DNA of 64,000 bases from Orientallactaga sibirica (GCA_036365145.1 JAEOAD010000982.1:8148001-8212000); one strand, 5' to 3'; positions 23,180 through 34,266 are shown, numbered from the stretch's first letter. The notes: a model not told the origin generated them from the letters alone. Translations and numbers: made by a program.

Positions 23180-24040
23180 AACCACAGCAAAATGGCACCA
23201 TGTGTCACTCAAGTGTCAACAGCTGGAAAAGGAAAATCAGTTTCTTCGACAGAAATTCCTATAATGAAAGCCCAAGAAAAACTTGTAATATGCCAGAAAA
23301 GACAAAAGAAGCTTAAGCAGGAGGTACTCAACTTCAAAGCTTACATAGAAACAGATATGATAGATGGTGGTAGGTAGAAAAGCACAAACAAGAGGTTGAA
23401 AAACAAGGCCAAAAGCTATTAGAGGAACATATAAAACAGGCCACTCTATTTTTTTGGAATTAGCTAATATTTTATTTAGGAATTTGTTAAAATATGGTTT
23501 TCTTTTTTTATTTTTTATTAGTTATACACTATTTTTTAAAAGCCCTCTTTTATTGTATTTCCATTTATTTGAGAGAGAAAGAAAGAGGCAGATATGGAGA
23601 GAAAGAACAGGCCTATCAGGGCCTTCAGCATACAAACTCTAGACACATGTGCCACTTTGTGCATCTAGCTTACATGAGTCCTGGGGAATCAAACAAGAGT
23701 CCTTAGGTTTCACAGGCATGCTCCTTAATTACTAAGCCATCTCTCTAGTGCGGCCACTCTATTTTTAAAGACACAAGCTGCAGCTTATGAAACGAGACGG
23801 CAGATGAGAGAGAATCTTCCTGCTTCAATGAGAAGTCATATGGAACACACAGAGATAGGGAAGCTGAAATATCTAAAATAAAATCTGAAGATTCTACCAA
23901 AAGAAAGTTGGAACTGTATAATCAAAGGTAACAAATAGAAGTGAAAAATAGAGAATCATTGTGTGAATTCCTAAGCAAGTAATTCAGAACATAGACTCTT
24001 AGAAAACAAGCACTTCAAACTTCAGACTTATCATGGAGTA
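23180..24040 (+). pseudogene. ANKRD26/ANKRD36/CCDC144-type coiled-coil retropseudogene fragment
   Basis: Translated pieces in shifting frames give CQQLEKENQFLRQKFL, then LKQEVLNFKAYIETDMI (within 23,263-23,377), then a Lys/Glu-rich coil, and after a SINE QAAAYETRRQMRENLPASM. The order and wording match the C-terminal coiled coil of the ANKRD26-like family as I recall it. Stops occur at 23,252-23,254 and 23,375-23,377 and several more follow. No intron is visible across what should be several exons, which favours a processed copy, 5' truncated. A SINE splits it at 23,455-23,752 and a B1-like SINE follows its end at 24,058. A poly(A) tail is not clear. The exact parent gene cannot be told by eye. 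Confidence 0.65.
23455..23752 (-). mobile_element. B2-like SINE with long extended 3' tail
   Basis: Flanked by a perfect 15-base duplication ggccactctattttt (23,440-23,454; 23,753-23,767). On the minus strand the SINE body runs from 23,752 to about 23,565 and is followed by roughly 100 bases of non-SINE AT-rich sequence ending in a second A-run next to the duplication. This suggests read-through past the SINE end before insertion. Confidence 0.75.
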
Positions 24041-24057
24041 TGAGTTGACTAGATCTT

Positions 24058-24160
24058 GTTTTGTTTTTTCAAGGTAGGGTCTCACTTTAGCCCAGGCTGA
24101 CCTGGAACAGTGATCCTCCTACCTCTGCCTAGGATTAAAGGCATGCATCACCATGCCTGG
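24058..24160 (-). mobile_element. B1-like SINE with internal deletion
   Basis: Flanked by ttgactagatctt (24,045-24,057; 24,162-24,174); lacks the middle gaattcactatgtagtctca block. Confidence 0.9.
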
Positions 24161-24174
24161 CTTGACTAGATCTT

Positions 24175-24818
24175 CACACATCAATATTGATACAAGTCTC
24201 ATGCTGCAATGAGTGTATCTCTATTCAGCATTACAAGTCTATTTCATCTTATTGGTGAAGAATGTTTTTTCTGTGAAATCTTTGGCTATGTTTTGTCAAG
24301 TGTCAGCATGACATATGCATTTCCATGTTTTTATGTCTGACTTCTTTACATTTAAAGTGTATTTCTTTCCTTTAATGCAGAGTAAATATCAGAGAAAAAA
24401 GCAATAAATAAAACAGGCTAACAGAATCTGATATACAAATTATTGTAATAAAAAGAAGTAATATTTTGGTAAAATTCTCCCAGGGATTCAGAGAATTGGA
24501 TCCGCAACCAAAAGAAAAGGTCAAGAGCAAAAACCATACCAATTAATGGCTCCATGACTGCTCTGTGAGGAGAGGGAGAGATCTTTTTTTGTTCCTATTA
24601 ATGATTCCTGCTGTCTTTGCTCTAGACCTGAAGTCTAGTTTAATAATGACATCTCATTAATCTCCATAACTCATAGTCAATTAATGCCATCTAATTTGGA
24701 ATAAATCCTTAAAATTTTTTGTTATGGTAAAAGAATTCCAGCTACTTACAATCTTTATTAAAAATCCTAAGCTAAGCCTCTGTATAATTTTTAAGTGCTA
24801 AAAATTTGCACATAACAA
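24175..24818. other. intron, possibly including 3' UTR of the retropseudogene
   Basis: No clear end or poly(A) tail of the pseudogene can be placed; gcaataaataaaacagg near 24,400 is a candidate. Confidence 0.4.
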
Positions 24819-24834
24819 GCAAGAACTCTGATTT

Positions 24835-24987
24835 TTTTTTTTTTTTTTTTTTGGTTTTTCGAGGTAGGTTCTCACTCTGGCCCAGGCTGAACTGGAATTA
24901 ACTATGTAGTCTCAGGGTGGCCTTGAACTCACAGCGATCCTCCTACCTCTGCCTCCCGAGTGCTGGGATTAAAGGCATGCGCCACCA
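24835..24987 (-). mobile_element. B1-like SINE
   Basis: Flanked by aagaactctgattttt. Confidence 0.94.
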
Positions 24988-25012
24988 AGAACTCTGATTT
25001 TTATTTAAATAA

Positions 25013-25110
25013 AGAGGAAAGTGGGGGATTCAGGAAGGAAAATGGGAAGGGTGGTGGGAGGGGATTATGATCATATTATACTGTCTGTATGTATGGAGAT
25101 TGTCAATAAA
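25013..25110 (+). mobile_element. L1 3'-tail fragment
   Basis: ggtgggaggggattatgatc...gattgtcaataaaaagg. Confidence 0.65.
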
Positions 25111-25121
25111 AAGGGTTTAAA

Positions 25122-25350
25122 TAGAGAATCTGGAGAGATGACTCAGCAATTAAAGGCACTTGCTTGCAAAGCCTGACAGCTCAGGTTCGATTCTCCAGTA
25201 CCCATGTAAAGCCAGATGCACAAAGCAGCACATGCATCTGGACTTGGTTTGCAGTGGCAGGAGAACCTGGGATGCCCATACTCATATTACTCTGTCTGTC
25301 TGCCTCTTTCTCCATGCTGTCTCTCATTAATTAATTAATTAGTTACTTGT
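25122..25350 (+). mobile_element. B2-like SINE
   Basis: Tail degenerates to aattaattaattag. Confidence 0.9.
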
Positions 25351-25379
25351 TTTTCCAAAGTTTAAAAAAGAAAATAAAA

Positions 25380-25750
25380 AGAAAAGCAATAAGGAAGAAA
25401 GTAAAAGAATCTCATATAATCCATCTGATTGTTGTTATCTGATCTTTGTTTTAAAATACTAATTCACACATAAAGCCTAAAACAAAAGAAAAATTTTGCT
25501 TTATTTAATATGGTAAGAAGGTAAAACCATAAAGTTTGTTTTAGGAGAAAATAACTTGCATGGCTGTAGCTGGCAGCCATTTCCCCAAGGTAAATATATT
25601 CCCAAATAACTTAAAAGTCTATTGTTTTTTTCCTCAAATACTTCCCAAAAAATAGTTTACTGAGAATTGTTGTTTCTTTTAAAAAAAGAACCGAATTGTG
25701 TTTCTAATTTTAAAAAAAAGCACAAAATCTGAAAAGCAAAAGCAATCACT
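25380..25750. other. intron without identifiable features
   Basis: A/T-rich with homopolymer runs. Confidence 0.6.
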
Positions 25751-25754
25751 ATGC

Positions 25755-25880
25755 ATGCTTGTGTCTACTGCAGTAGCTCTGCATCCCAGCACTGGGAGAG
25801 GGGGGTAGGAGAACTGTTTCAGATTCGAGGCAGCCTGGGCTACTGCATGCTTCTCTGTCTCCAAACAAACAAAAAATAAG
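25755..25880 (+). mobile_element. old B1-like SINE fragment
   Basis: gcatcccagcactgggagag...gaggcagcctgggctactgc. Confidence 0.6.
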
Positions 25881-26379
25881 TAAACCCAACAATGCAGTCT
25901 TAACAAAAGAAAGATTATGAATAACAACGGGTATTCCTGCCTAGTGAGTACTACATCAGGCTGTACTACCTTATACTGGGGAGACTCAATTTCTCAACAT
26001 TCAAGACAAAATGGCACATTGCATATTTTCTATCCACCTTTTTTTAACATCCTGGGATCTGACTTTCCATACACCTTTTTCACTTAAAGAAGCCATGTGA
26101 TAAATGACTCGTTACACGAAATGGATTTGCTCACCTATCAACTTTCATCATCATGTATCTTTTTTGTTTAAGACTACTGGTGAATACCATCTTTAAAACC
26201 TTCCTTGCTTTCAAAAAGTCTGCCTACCTCTCTGTTAGTCTCAACAATTTAAACAACCCCTTTACTCTCTCTACTCTGCACGCCCTCTGGAAGATTGAAA
26301 TCCTTTTACAGATCCATGTCAAATTCAAGTTAAACTTACTTCTGGAAGCAGAACAAAGCCTGCTTATCCACCCCTTATC

Positions 26380-26528
26380 AGACACATAATCTTGGCTTTC
26401 TTATATAGCTTATATATTACTCAGCTTTCTCATCTTTAAAGTAAGGACAGAGATGTTATGGAGATTAAAACATATTCAGAGTATCTAGGGCAATGCTCAA
26501 TATGTGGTGCTTATTAGCATCAAGTTTA
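26380..26528 (+). repeat. MIR element
   Basis: ctcagctttctcatctttaa...gagattaaaacatattcag...gcaatgctcaatatgtggtg. Confidence 0.65.
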
Positions 26529-26529
26529 T

Positions 26530-26975
26530 TCTGTTGTCACTTTTATTCTTCATTATTAAAGCTAAACTCATTACTTCTTCCACCAGTCTTAAACACTCTA
26601 AGTTTTCCTCAGATAAACAATTCCAATGTTTTTCCAGTTTACCACATTCAAATTCTTGGGATCACTGTGGATTCTTCTGCAGAGCCTTGTTAATTGAAAA
26701 CAGCTAGTATGTCCTTTTAGTTCTCTAATCAATGGTAGTATTTACTGAACGTTTAAAAGGATGTGCTTCAACAGTGGATTGTTCAAGGCACTGGACAATT
26801 AGCTATCTTCAGAGCATGTCACCTGCTGCTTCAAAACAACTGAGAACTAATCACAGGTCAAACCCAGCCACAGGAAAGATACCACATCAACCAGCTCTTC
26901 CCTACCCTAGGCTGAATGTGCTATGCACCCATCCTCTCTGCATAACTTTCTATTCCATCCCTTTCATCCACCCTT
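26530..26975. other. intron without identifiable features
   Basis: Frames at 26,493 and 26,732 are short and unrelated to families I know. Confidence 0.55.
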
Positions 26976-26982
26976 GTTTTGG

Positions 26983-27052
26983 TCATAGTGCTGGAGATGG
27001 AAGCCAGAGCCATGTGCATGTTAGGCTGGCACTCTCCCACTGAGCTAAAGCC
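26983..27052 (-). mobile_element. ID-like SINE
   Basis: Reverse reading gtgggagagtgccagcctaa...ggctctggcttccatctcc. Confidence 0.65.
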
Positions 27053-27097
27053 AATACTGAATCTTCCCATTTTGACTTCCTTCAATTGTCCCTGTGT

Positions 27098-27185
27098 GGG
27101 CTGGGAGTGTAGCTCAGTGGCAAAGCACTTGCCTAGCATGTACAAGGGCATGAGTATCAATCCCAAGAACCACTTTAAAAACACA
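27098..27185 (+). mobile_element. ID-like SINE
   Basis: ggctgggagtgtagctcagt and gcacttgcctagcatgtaca: clear tRNA-Ala-type ID core with A-rich tail. Confidence 0.85.
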
Positions 27186-27210
27186 GGCGAAGTTTTAAAA
27201 AAGTAAATAA

Positions 27211-27415
27211 TGGCTGGAGAGATGGTTCAGCAGTTAAGGTGCTTGCTTGCCTGCAAAACCTAACTACCCAAGTTCGATTCCCCAGTATCCACATAAAGCC
27301 AGAGGCACAAAGTGGCACATGCATCTGGAGGTCGCTTGCAGTAGCTAGATGTCCTGGCATGCCCATATTTTCTTCTTTCTCTCTGCTTGCAAATAAGTAA
27401 ATAAATAAAATTTTA
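27211..27415 (+). mobile_element. B2-like SINE
   Basis: Carries a duplicated ttgc unit (gcttgcttgcctgcaaaacc). Confidence 0.92.
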
Positions 27416-27571
27416 AAAATAAGTGTATATAGTTAATGGTGTAAAAGGTCCAAACCAGAATGAATCATAGATTGATAAATGGAAGCTTAGTAATCATTGC
27501 TAAGACTTTTCATATTCAAGCCAATGTGTACACATCATAATAAACAGAAGTTGTCTAAAAAAGTACAATCT

Positions 27572-27789
27572 GGGGCTGGAGAGATGGCTTAGCAGTAAAG
27601 GTGCTTGCCTGCAAAGCCAAAGGATCCCGATTCAATTCTCCAGGATCCATGTAAGCCAGATGCACAAGGGGGCACATGCATCTGGAGTTCGTTGGCAGTG
27701 GCTGGAAGCCCTGGAGTGCCCATTCTTTCTCTCTCTCTCTCTCTGCCTCTTTCTCTCTCTCAAATAAATAATAAAATAAATATTTTTTA
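27572..27789 (+). mobile_element. B2-like SINE
   Basis: Flanked by aaagtacaatct on both sides. Confidence 0.95.
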
Positions 27790-27930
27790 AAGTACAATCT
27801 GTTTATTGCTTTCTTAATTGAGCAGCATTTATTTCAGTAAATTAAGTAATATGATCTTTGGCCTAGAATAGCCCATCATATTATGTTCACAAAAGATAAG
27901 ACATTCCTTTTTATAAATTGAACATCTAAG

Positions 27931-28090
27931 CTGGGTGTGGTGGCGGCACACCTTTAATCCCAGCACTTGGGAGGCAGAGGTAGGAGGATCACCATGAGTT
28001 CGAGGCCACCCTGAGACTACATAGTGAATTCCAGGTCAGCCTGAGCTAGAGTGAGACCCTACCTGGAAAAACCAAAAAAAAAAAAAAAAA
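27931..28090 (+). mobile_element. B1-like SINE
   Basis: Flanked by gaacatctaa / tagtatctaa-like sequence; extra g in ggtggcggcacacc. Confidence 0.92.
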
Positions 28091-28094
28091 TAGT

Positions 28095-28730
28095 ATCTAA
28101 ATTCTTAACAGTGCACAGATTAAAACAGTGACTTCATTTCATATTTGCTCAAATCCACAATTTGCTATGAATTATTTAATTATATATACACCCACACCTA
28201 ACCTTTTCAAAAGTATACCCAATTTATTCTTAAGCAACCAAATAGAATTGTGTACAAATAATCATACAGACCATATTTATATGTGTTTCATAAGCATTTC
28301 ACTAAAATGTTAAAGATAGGCAAATATATTGGCACAATTATTTTACCAATAATGAATATGATCATGAAGATAACATTTATTTTTAGCTATAATAACTATA
28401 ATATGAATTCCACAGTAATCTGTTTATTTGATCTCCTAAGACACAAATCCTACTTCTCTAGAAGCCTCAAATTCTCTGTTTTTGTACAATGGGGCATAGA
28501 TTTGAAGGTCTGATTTTAGCTGGGAAAAAGATATATTATAACAAGTCTAATGACGAAACAGCTGCAGATGCTAAAAACAGTTTCATATTATTCTGAGTTA
28601 GGCACTAATTTATGCTTTAAATTTTCCATCCTGTGGTATCTTTTTAGATGCATGAAAGGAAAAAGCAACAATACTTTGAATGCTGGTATGTAAGTACCTC
28701 ATTTAGTGAAGGGCAAAAAAAGATAAATTT
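28095..28730. other. intron without identifiable features
   Basis: AT-rich unique sequence. Confidence 0.6.
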
Positions 28731-28732
28731 TT

Positions 28733-28850
28733 GATGGTATTTTTTTGAGACAGGATCTCATGAGGGCCAGACTGGGTGGTCTTGAACTCCTGATCCTACT
28801 GCCTCTACCTCCCAAGTGCTGGGATTACAGGCATGAGCCACCATGATCTC
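28733..28850 (-). mobile_element. old B1-like SINE
   Basis: gagacaggatctcatgaggg...gtgctgggattacaggcatg. Confidence 0.8.
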
Positions 28851-29227
28851 AAGATGCAATTTCATTCACAGTAACCTCACTGGTTACTTTTTAAAGCAGC
28901 AATTCTTTTATCTCTTCAGACAGACTATAAGCCAAATAAGGGCAATAAAACTATGGGTTATTCTTCTTTGTAACTCCAAAGGCCCTACACACAGCCACTA
29001 AAAATGAAAGTTCATATTCAAACTATCTCCCAAGAACAGAGGATGCCCATTCTCAACCACTTTCCTTTTCAGGAGCATACTGTTGGCATTAACTATGTGT
29101 TATGAAAACCAGGTACACTCAACAGTACCCTAACAAACAAGTAAATGTAAAGATAAAAATAAAATACTCAACCAGTAAGTTTCATTTTCAAAAGAGGCAG
29201 AAGGAGAGCTTAAATAAAACTCAAGAG

Positions 29228-29381
29228 AGCTGGGATAGGATTGCAAAAGCCTGTTATTACAGAACTTGGGAGTTGGAGGTAGGAAGTTCAAGGTCATCCT
29301 CAGTTACCTAGCACAGCTAGAGGTCAGCCCAGGCTACATGAGATCCTGTCTCCAAAAAAAAAAAAAAAAAAAAAAAAACAG
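29228..29381 (+). mobile_element. old B1-like SINE
   Basis: ggtaggaagttcaaggtcat...gagatcctgtctcc, then a long A run. Confidence 0.75.
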
Positions 29382-29383
29382 GT

Positions 29384-29545
29384 GGCTGGACAAAGAGCTC
29401 AGTGGCCAACCTTTTAAGTGCTTGTTATGCAAGCCTGAGGACTGAGAGCAATGGGGACAGTCAGGAGAACCCTGAGGCGGGCAGGTGTTCTTCATTCACA
29501 ATGGCAAAATCTAGAGAGAGAGACCCTGTCTCAAACAAAAGAAAA
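29384..29545 (+). mobile_element. B4-like/ID-like SINE remnant
   Basis: ggctggacaaagagctcagt head; body only loosely similar. Confidence 0.45.
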
Positions 29546-29569
29546 TAACTGGACTAGTTATATAATATA

Positions 29570-30350
29570 TATTGAATAGATAGACAGTGAAGAAGGACAG
29601 GAGCCAGATAGCTTTTTTATAGGTATTCAGCCAGGGAAAGAGAGGCCCAAGAAGATGCCACCTTGCCTGCCTTGGCAGGACTAGAATCCATGTCTGATCT
29701 AGTCTCATTCTAGGTGGCTACGAGCATCAATTCAAGCAACTTCCAGCTTCTTCAAGTTTTCTTGGGCACAGCAGACCTGGGTGGGCTGACTCCTCCCGAG
29801 TCTGATGATGAGGCTCATCCTAATTGGATGTCTGAGCCATATAAAGGAGCCTAAACACATGTGTCAATCTCTTGGTCCCTTTTCATTCTCCAGACACCTG
29901 ACTTTCCTGGTCCTTGCTTTGGTAAGCTCTCCCCCTTCTCAGCCAGAGTTAGAAGGGGGAGGATTTCTGATCTGCCCGGGCATTTTCCCTGCATGCTTTC
30001 TACAGGTGTTTTGTTCTTAGACGCTTTCTTGCTTTGCTACACGTATGATCTCGTAAGGTCTGAGTCCTATCTCTTAACTCTCTCTCTCTCTCTGATCTCT
30101 TCTGTGAGGAGGACCGTGCAGTTTGGGCTCTCCTGCTCTACCTTTCACAGGTGCGTGTGTCTTCTCCAGAAGCTTCTTTCCTGGAGATTTTCTCCATCCC
30201 TTTTTGACAAACCTTACCTCTTAACTTTCACTCTCCCTAAAATAAACCTTATAATTCATAACCTACCCTTTTTGGAGTCCATGGGCCTGGAATCTTCTGC
30301 ATCTTTATGAAATTTAATCCATCCCTGGACCCAAAATCCTGCATCAATAC
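29570..30350 (+). repeat. LTR element (ERV1-like), probably solo, second copy of the 3,911 family
   Basis: About 780 bp beginning near atattgaatag and ending gcatcaatac, so the ends are short inverted repeats (TATTGA/TCAATA). AATAAA at 30,241. Matched to the interrupted copy by the shared gacagaggcccaagga-like, ggcaggactaaaa-like and ccctaaaataaaccttataa blocks. Contains a TATAAA-like catataaagg at 29,838. Confidence 0.65.
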
Positions 30351-30351
30351 T

Positions 30352-30725
30352 ACATATGTATGCATATATGTGTATGTCTAATATGTGCTTATCTCAGAAA
30401 TCCTTAGGGTTTTTGAGATACATATGCATATACACACCACTAAAAGCTGAAGCTTCCATTTTCAGTGCTGTGGAAAACAAAGCCATATTTAAAAAACAAA
30501 AAGGAATGTTGATGAAAGACTATATGTAACTTGGAAATTAGCAACCTATTTCCCACAAGTAATATCAATCCAGGATTTTTTTTATGCTTCAGATATGTAT
30601 TGTAACTCAAGGCAATTCATTCAAAGGAAAGCACTTCATTGGGTAGCATTTCATTTATTTAATTTGGAACCAAAGTAGTACTTCTTAGTGAGGTATACAA
30701 GGTACTAAATTTATTTTGATTAAAT
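30352..30725. other. intron without identifiable features
   Basis: No repeat recognised. Confidence 0.6.
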
Positions 30726-30727
30726 TA

Positions 30728-30782
30728 ATTTTAAAAAAATATTTTTATTTATTTGCAAGGAGAAAGTGAGAGAAGGAGAAAG

Positions 30783-30822
<40 letters not shown>

Positions 30823-30946
30823 GGCATACTAGGGCCTCTTGCTGCGGCAAACAAACTCTAAATGTAAACATTGGTACTAGGGAATAGAACCCAGGCCATC
30901 AGACTTTGCAAGCAAGTGCCTTAACTGCTGAGTTACCTCTCCAGCC
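30728..30946 (-). mobile_element. B2-like SINE with (GA)n
   Basis: The SINE's CT tract has expanded to about 16 GA units at 30,787-30,819; a segment after aaacaaactctaaatg is deleted. Confidence 0.9.
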
Positions 30947-31061
30947 CTATTTTAAAATTCTTATTCATCCTTAGTTAACAGCCAGTATCATTCAAGTTTT
31001 GAGGATTTACTAACAAAGGGACCTGCAGATAACTTAGCAATATAAAGATAGCTCAAACAAA

Positions 31062-31222
31062 GTCGGGGGGCACTCAGAGGTAGGAGGATCCCCATGAGTT
31101 TGAGGCCACCCTGAGACTACATTGTAAATTCCAGGTCAGCCTGAGCTAGAGTGAGACCCTATCTCAAACAAAACAAAACAAAACAAAACAAAACAAAACA
31201 AAACAAAACAAAACAAAACAAA
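31062..31222 (+). mobile_element. 5'-truncated B1-like SINE with (AAAAC)n tail
   Basis: Starts inside the body at cactcagaggtaggaggatc; tail of about 11 AAAAC units (31,167-31,221). Confidence 0.9.
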
Positions 31223-31369
31223 ATCAAACATTCAAATTCAATAGAAATTCATTATATTAACGTAGATCTGTGATACCAGCCACCAAAACCTATTAACTGT
31301 TATAAATCTTTAAATCATAAAGGTAAGGAATATTTATAATAAGAAAAGGCCAACAGAAAAATTTTAAGC

Positions 31370-31512
31370 CATGTGTGGTGGTGCATGACTTTAAACCTGG
31401 CACTCAGGAGGCTAAGTAGAAAGATAACTGTGAGTTTGCGGGCAGTCTGGGCTACAGAGCAAATTCTAGTTGAGCCTGGGCTACAGTGAGATCCTGTTTC
31501 AAAAAATAAAAT
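31370..31512 (+). mobile_element. old B1-like SINE
   Basis: ccatgtgtggtggtgcatga head; diverged. Confidence 0.85.
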
Positions 31513-31513
31513 A

Positions 31514-31661
31514 GGGCTGGAGAGATGGCTTAATGGTTAAGGCGCTTGCCTGCAAAGCCTAAGGACCCAGGTTTGATTCTCTAGATCCCATGTAAGCCAG
31601 ATGCACATGGTGGCGCATGCATCTGGAGTTTGTTTGCAGTGACTAGAGGCCCTGGTGCGCC

Positions 31662-31706
<45 letters not shown>

Positions 31707-31795
31707 ACTCACTCACTCACTCATAAATAAATAAAAATAAATTTTAAAAAATGTTTTTAAAAAATAAATAAATAAAATAAAAATAAAATAGTCTT
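31514..31795 (+). mobile_element. B2-like SINE with expanded CT tract
   Basis: (TC)n of about 20 units followed by (ACTC)n and A/T-rich tail; flanked by aaaataaaatag. Confidence 0.93.
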
Positions 31796-31799
31796 TATT

Positions 31800-32478
31800 T
31801 ACACATACACATTACTACTGATAGTTAACAGATTTATTAGCTTAAATGTTTGGGGTGTAACTGCTGAACTCATCTCAGAGTCAAACCTAAAAAAAGTCAC
31901 AAAAATCTTAAAACGCTGGTCTTAAATACATACAAATAACATTAAAGCAAATAGTAGATCATAATAGAAAAATATTTAACCTAATGTTTGAAATTGTTAC
32001 AGTTGTAACAGTGACGAATTACAATCAGTATTTACAATCATGTACTATTACTATTTTAAACCCCACTACACAGCCAAACACTACCCACTACCTTTCAAAA
32101 TCTGGATTCAAATCCATCAAATAATATAAATTATTTGGTCTCCATGAACAATACACAACAAAACTCTTCCTGAGTAGCTGAAGACAAATTTAATCTTTTA
32201 CTTTCCTACCTCCTTCATTCTACTCTACCACTTTTTCTTTCTTTTCTTTCACCTATACATAATTTCTGAAAAAGTAGCAACTGCAAAAAAAAAATAATGA
32301 TTACTATCTTCAAACTTATCCAAAAGTCATCTCATTTTCCTGGGTTCATGTTCTATTTTGTTAAGAGACATCATCACAGGCACACAATTTTAATTATATG
32401 TTTACATGTATAGAGACTATATGAGTTTCAAACCAGTTTAAACACAGATATTTTTTTCTTTGTAAAAATCATGCACTT
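31800..32478. other. CDKL5 intron just downstream of the 35-base exon, no repeats
   Basis: Repeat-free AT-rich 680 bases; such clean flanks are common beside conserved exons. Confidence 0.6.
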
Positions 32479-32480
32479 GC
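32479..32480 (-). other. GC splice donor of CDKL5 second coding exon
   Basis: On the minus strand the exon ends AAG and the intron begins GCAAGT. GC-AG introns are a known minor class spliced by the U2 machinery and usually have strong flanking consensus, as here. Confidence 0.8.
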
Positions 32481-32515
32481 CTTGTGTCTGCATTTGAGTA
32501 CAACTCCATAGGCTC
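32481..32515 (-). CDS. CDKL5: CDKL5 second coding exon (35 bases, kinase glycine loop)
   Basis: Minus-strand exon of 35 bases. Joined in phase to the preceding exon it completes GAYGVVLKCRHK, so the ATP-binding loop G-x-G-x-x-G-x-V is formed across the splice junction. Acceptor is TTATTATAG|GAG (AG at 32,517-32,516), with A-rich rather than strongly pyrimidine-rich sequence upstream. The donor is ACAAG|GCAAGT: a GC dinucleotide at 32,480-32,479 in place of GT, in an otherwise perfect donor context. Length and reading frame match the CDKL5 coding exon of this position. The following exon (46 bases in CDKL5, as I recall) was not seen in the 32 kb to its left. Confidence 0.95.
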
Positions 32516-32754
32516 CTATAATAAAAAAAAGTATTAAACCATCAGAGGCATGTACACAAATTACAACTCTTGAAGAAATAAAACTTTTCTATATTACATT
32601 GCTTATGAGTTTGTTATAAAGATAAGTATGATAATATTAAGTGATAATGTAATAAGCCATATACAAATAGAGCATAGATTTCTCATATTTTCTACAAAGC
32701 AGGAGTACAGACAAGTCATTTCTCCCAACAAGTACTCTGAAATATTGCTTTTTA

Positions 32755-32949
32755 AAAATATATTTATTTATTTATTTGAGAGAGAGGCAGATAGAGAATG
32801 GGTGTGTCAGGGTCTCCAGCCACTGCAAACAAACTCTAGACCCATGCACCACCAGTGCATCTGGTTTATGTGGGTCCTGGGGAATGGAACCTGAGTCCTT
32901 AGGTTTTGCAGCAAAACGCCTTAACCATTAAGCTATCTCTCCAGCCCTG
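32755..32949 (-). mobile_element. B2-like SINE
   Basis: 240 bases upstream of the 35-base CDKL5 exon; flanked by atattgcttttt / atattttgcttttt. Confidence 0.92.
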
Positions 32950-32959
32950 ATATTTTGCT

Positions 32960-33165
32960 TTTTTAAAAATTTCTCTTTATTTGCATGTGTGTGGCGTGCA
33001 CATATGTATGGGTGTTTCAGGGTCTCTTGCCACTGCCACTAAAAATGAATACCAGATGCTTGATCTATACTTGATGTCTGGCTTTACATGGGTGCTGGGA
33101 AACTGAATCTCGGCTAGCAGGCTTGTAAGCAAGTGCCATTAAGCACTTAGCATCTTCCTAATCTG
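32960..33165 (-). mobile_element. old B2-like SINE
   Basis: gggtgtttcagggtctcttg...ctggctttacatgggtgctg, diverged. Confidence 0.8.
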
Positions 33166-33232
33166 TTACTTTCTTTTTTAAAAAAGAAAAAAGATACTTC
33201 ACTGCACAGATCTTTTTAGGATTACAAATATT

Positions 33233-33355
33233 ATTTTGTTTTTTGAAGTAGAGTTTCATTCCAGCCCAGGCTGGCCTTGAACTCATGGTAATCCTCCTGC
33301 CTCAGCCTCCTAAATGTTGGGATTACAGGAATGAGCTACTAAACCTGGGCATGTT
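33233..33355 (-). mobile_element. old B1-like SINE
   Basis: ttttgaagtagagtttcatt...gttgggattacaggaatgag; middle deleted. Confidence 0.82.
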
Positions 33356-33394
33356 TACAAATTGTTTGAGACAAGATTAGATCATAAGACTGTG

Positions 33395-33545
33395 TAAGAG
33401 ATAGGCATATCTTGGATACCTGCAATTCCAGCACTTGAGAGACTAAGAGAGACAGAAGGATTGCCATGGGATTGAAAATAGCCTGGACTACATAATGAGT
33501 ACCAGGCTAATCAGGGCTCCATAGTTATACTGTCTCAAAAAATTT
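33395..33545 (+). mobile_element. old B1-like SINE
   Basis: gataggcatatcttggatac...gcctggactacataatgagt. Confidence 0.65.
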
Positions 33546-33683
33546 TTGTGAGCAAATAATAAATAATTCAAAAGTTCTAGGGAACTTACAAACTAATAAC
33601 TTGCCAAGAGTAAGATCAAAATACAGAGCCTACACAGATATGTTACTCTGTCCTAGGAATAATTGAAATCCTCTACTAAACTG

Positions 33684-33872
33684 GCCGTAGTGACGCACGC
33701 CTTTAATCCCAGAATTTGGGAGAAGGAAGTAGGAGGATCACTGAGAGTTCAAGGCCACCTTGAGACTACATAGTGAATTCCAGGTCAGCCTGGACTAGAG
33801 TGAGACCCTACCTCGAAAAACAAAAAACAAACAAAACAAACAAATCAAACAACAACAACAACAACAACAAAA
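33684..33872 (+). mobile_element. B1-like SINE with (AAC)n tail
   Basis: Body near consensus; tail caacaacaacaacaacaac. Confidence 0.9.
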
Positions 33873-33926
33873 GAAATCCTGTTCTAGAACACTGAATGCC
33901 TTTCCTAGCAAGCAAAGCAGTAGAGG

Positions 33927-34025
33927 TTGGAGCTAGGGGAATAGCACCGTGAGTGCTGGCCTAGCATGCGCAAGGCCCTGGATTCCATCCCCAGTACATA
34001 CGTACATATGCACACACATAAATAC
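33927..34025 (+). mobile_element. ID-like SINE
   Basis: ggttggagctaggggaatag and ctagcatgcgcaaggccctg. Confidence 0.75.
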
Positions 34026-34266
34026 AAATCTCAGAAATCTAAGTCAATGGCTAGTAAGAATTGCTACCTTTTTTTTCATAAGGATTCAACTTACAGGCAC
34101 AGGCCCCAAACACTCCTACTTTTCTTTGGTGTAACTTGACATGATCCAGCCCTATCATTAGAATTATTTTCTATTAAGTAGGTGACAAGCTTACTTTTCT
34201 AGAACAAGGAAGCAATACATTGACAGGAAACTAAGGTCAAAGTAATGATGTGAAAAATCTAATTAT

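Noticed and set aside
29861..30310. 149-codon frame
   Set aside because: Entirely within the LTR at 29,570-30,350; no recognisable retroviral or host domain.
31167..31221. Regular AAAAC array as a CRISPR-like or satellite structure
   Set aside because: Simple SINE-tail microsatellite without spacers.
1..32478. Next CDKL5 coding exon (46 bases)
   Set aside because: Searched by eye for its expected coding string on the minus strand; not found, so probably off the window in a long intron.
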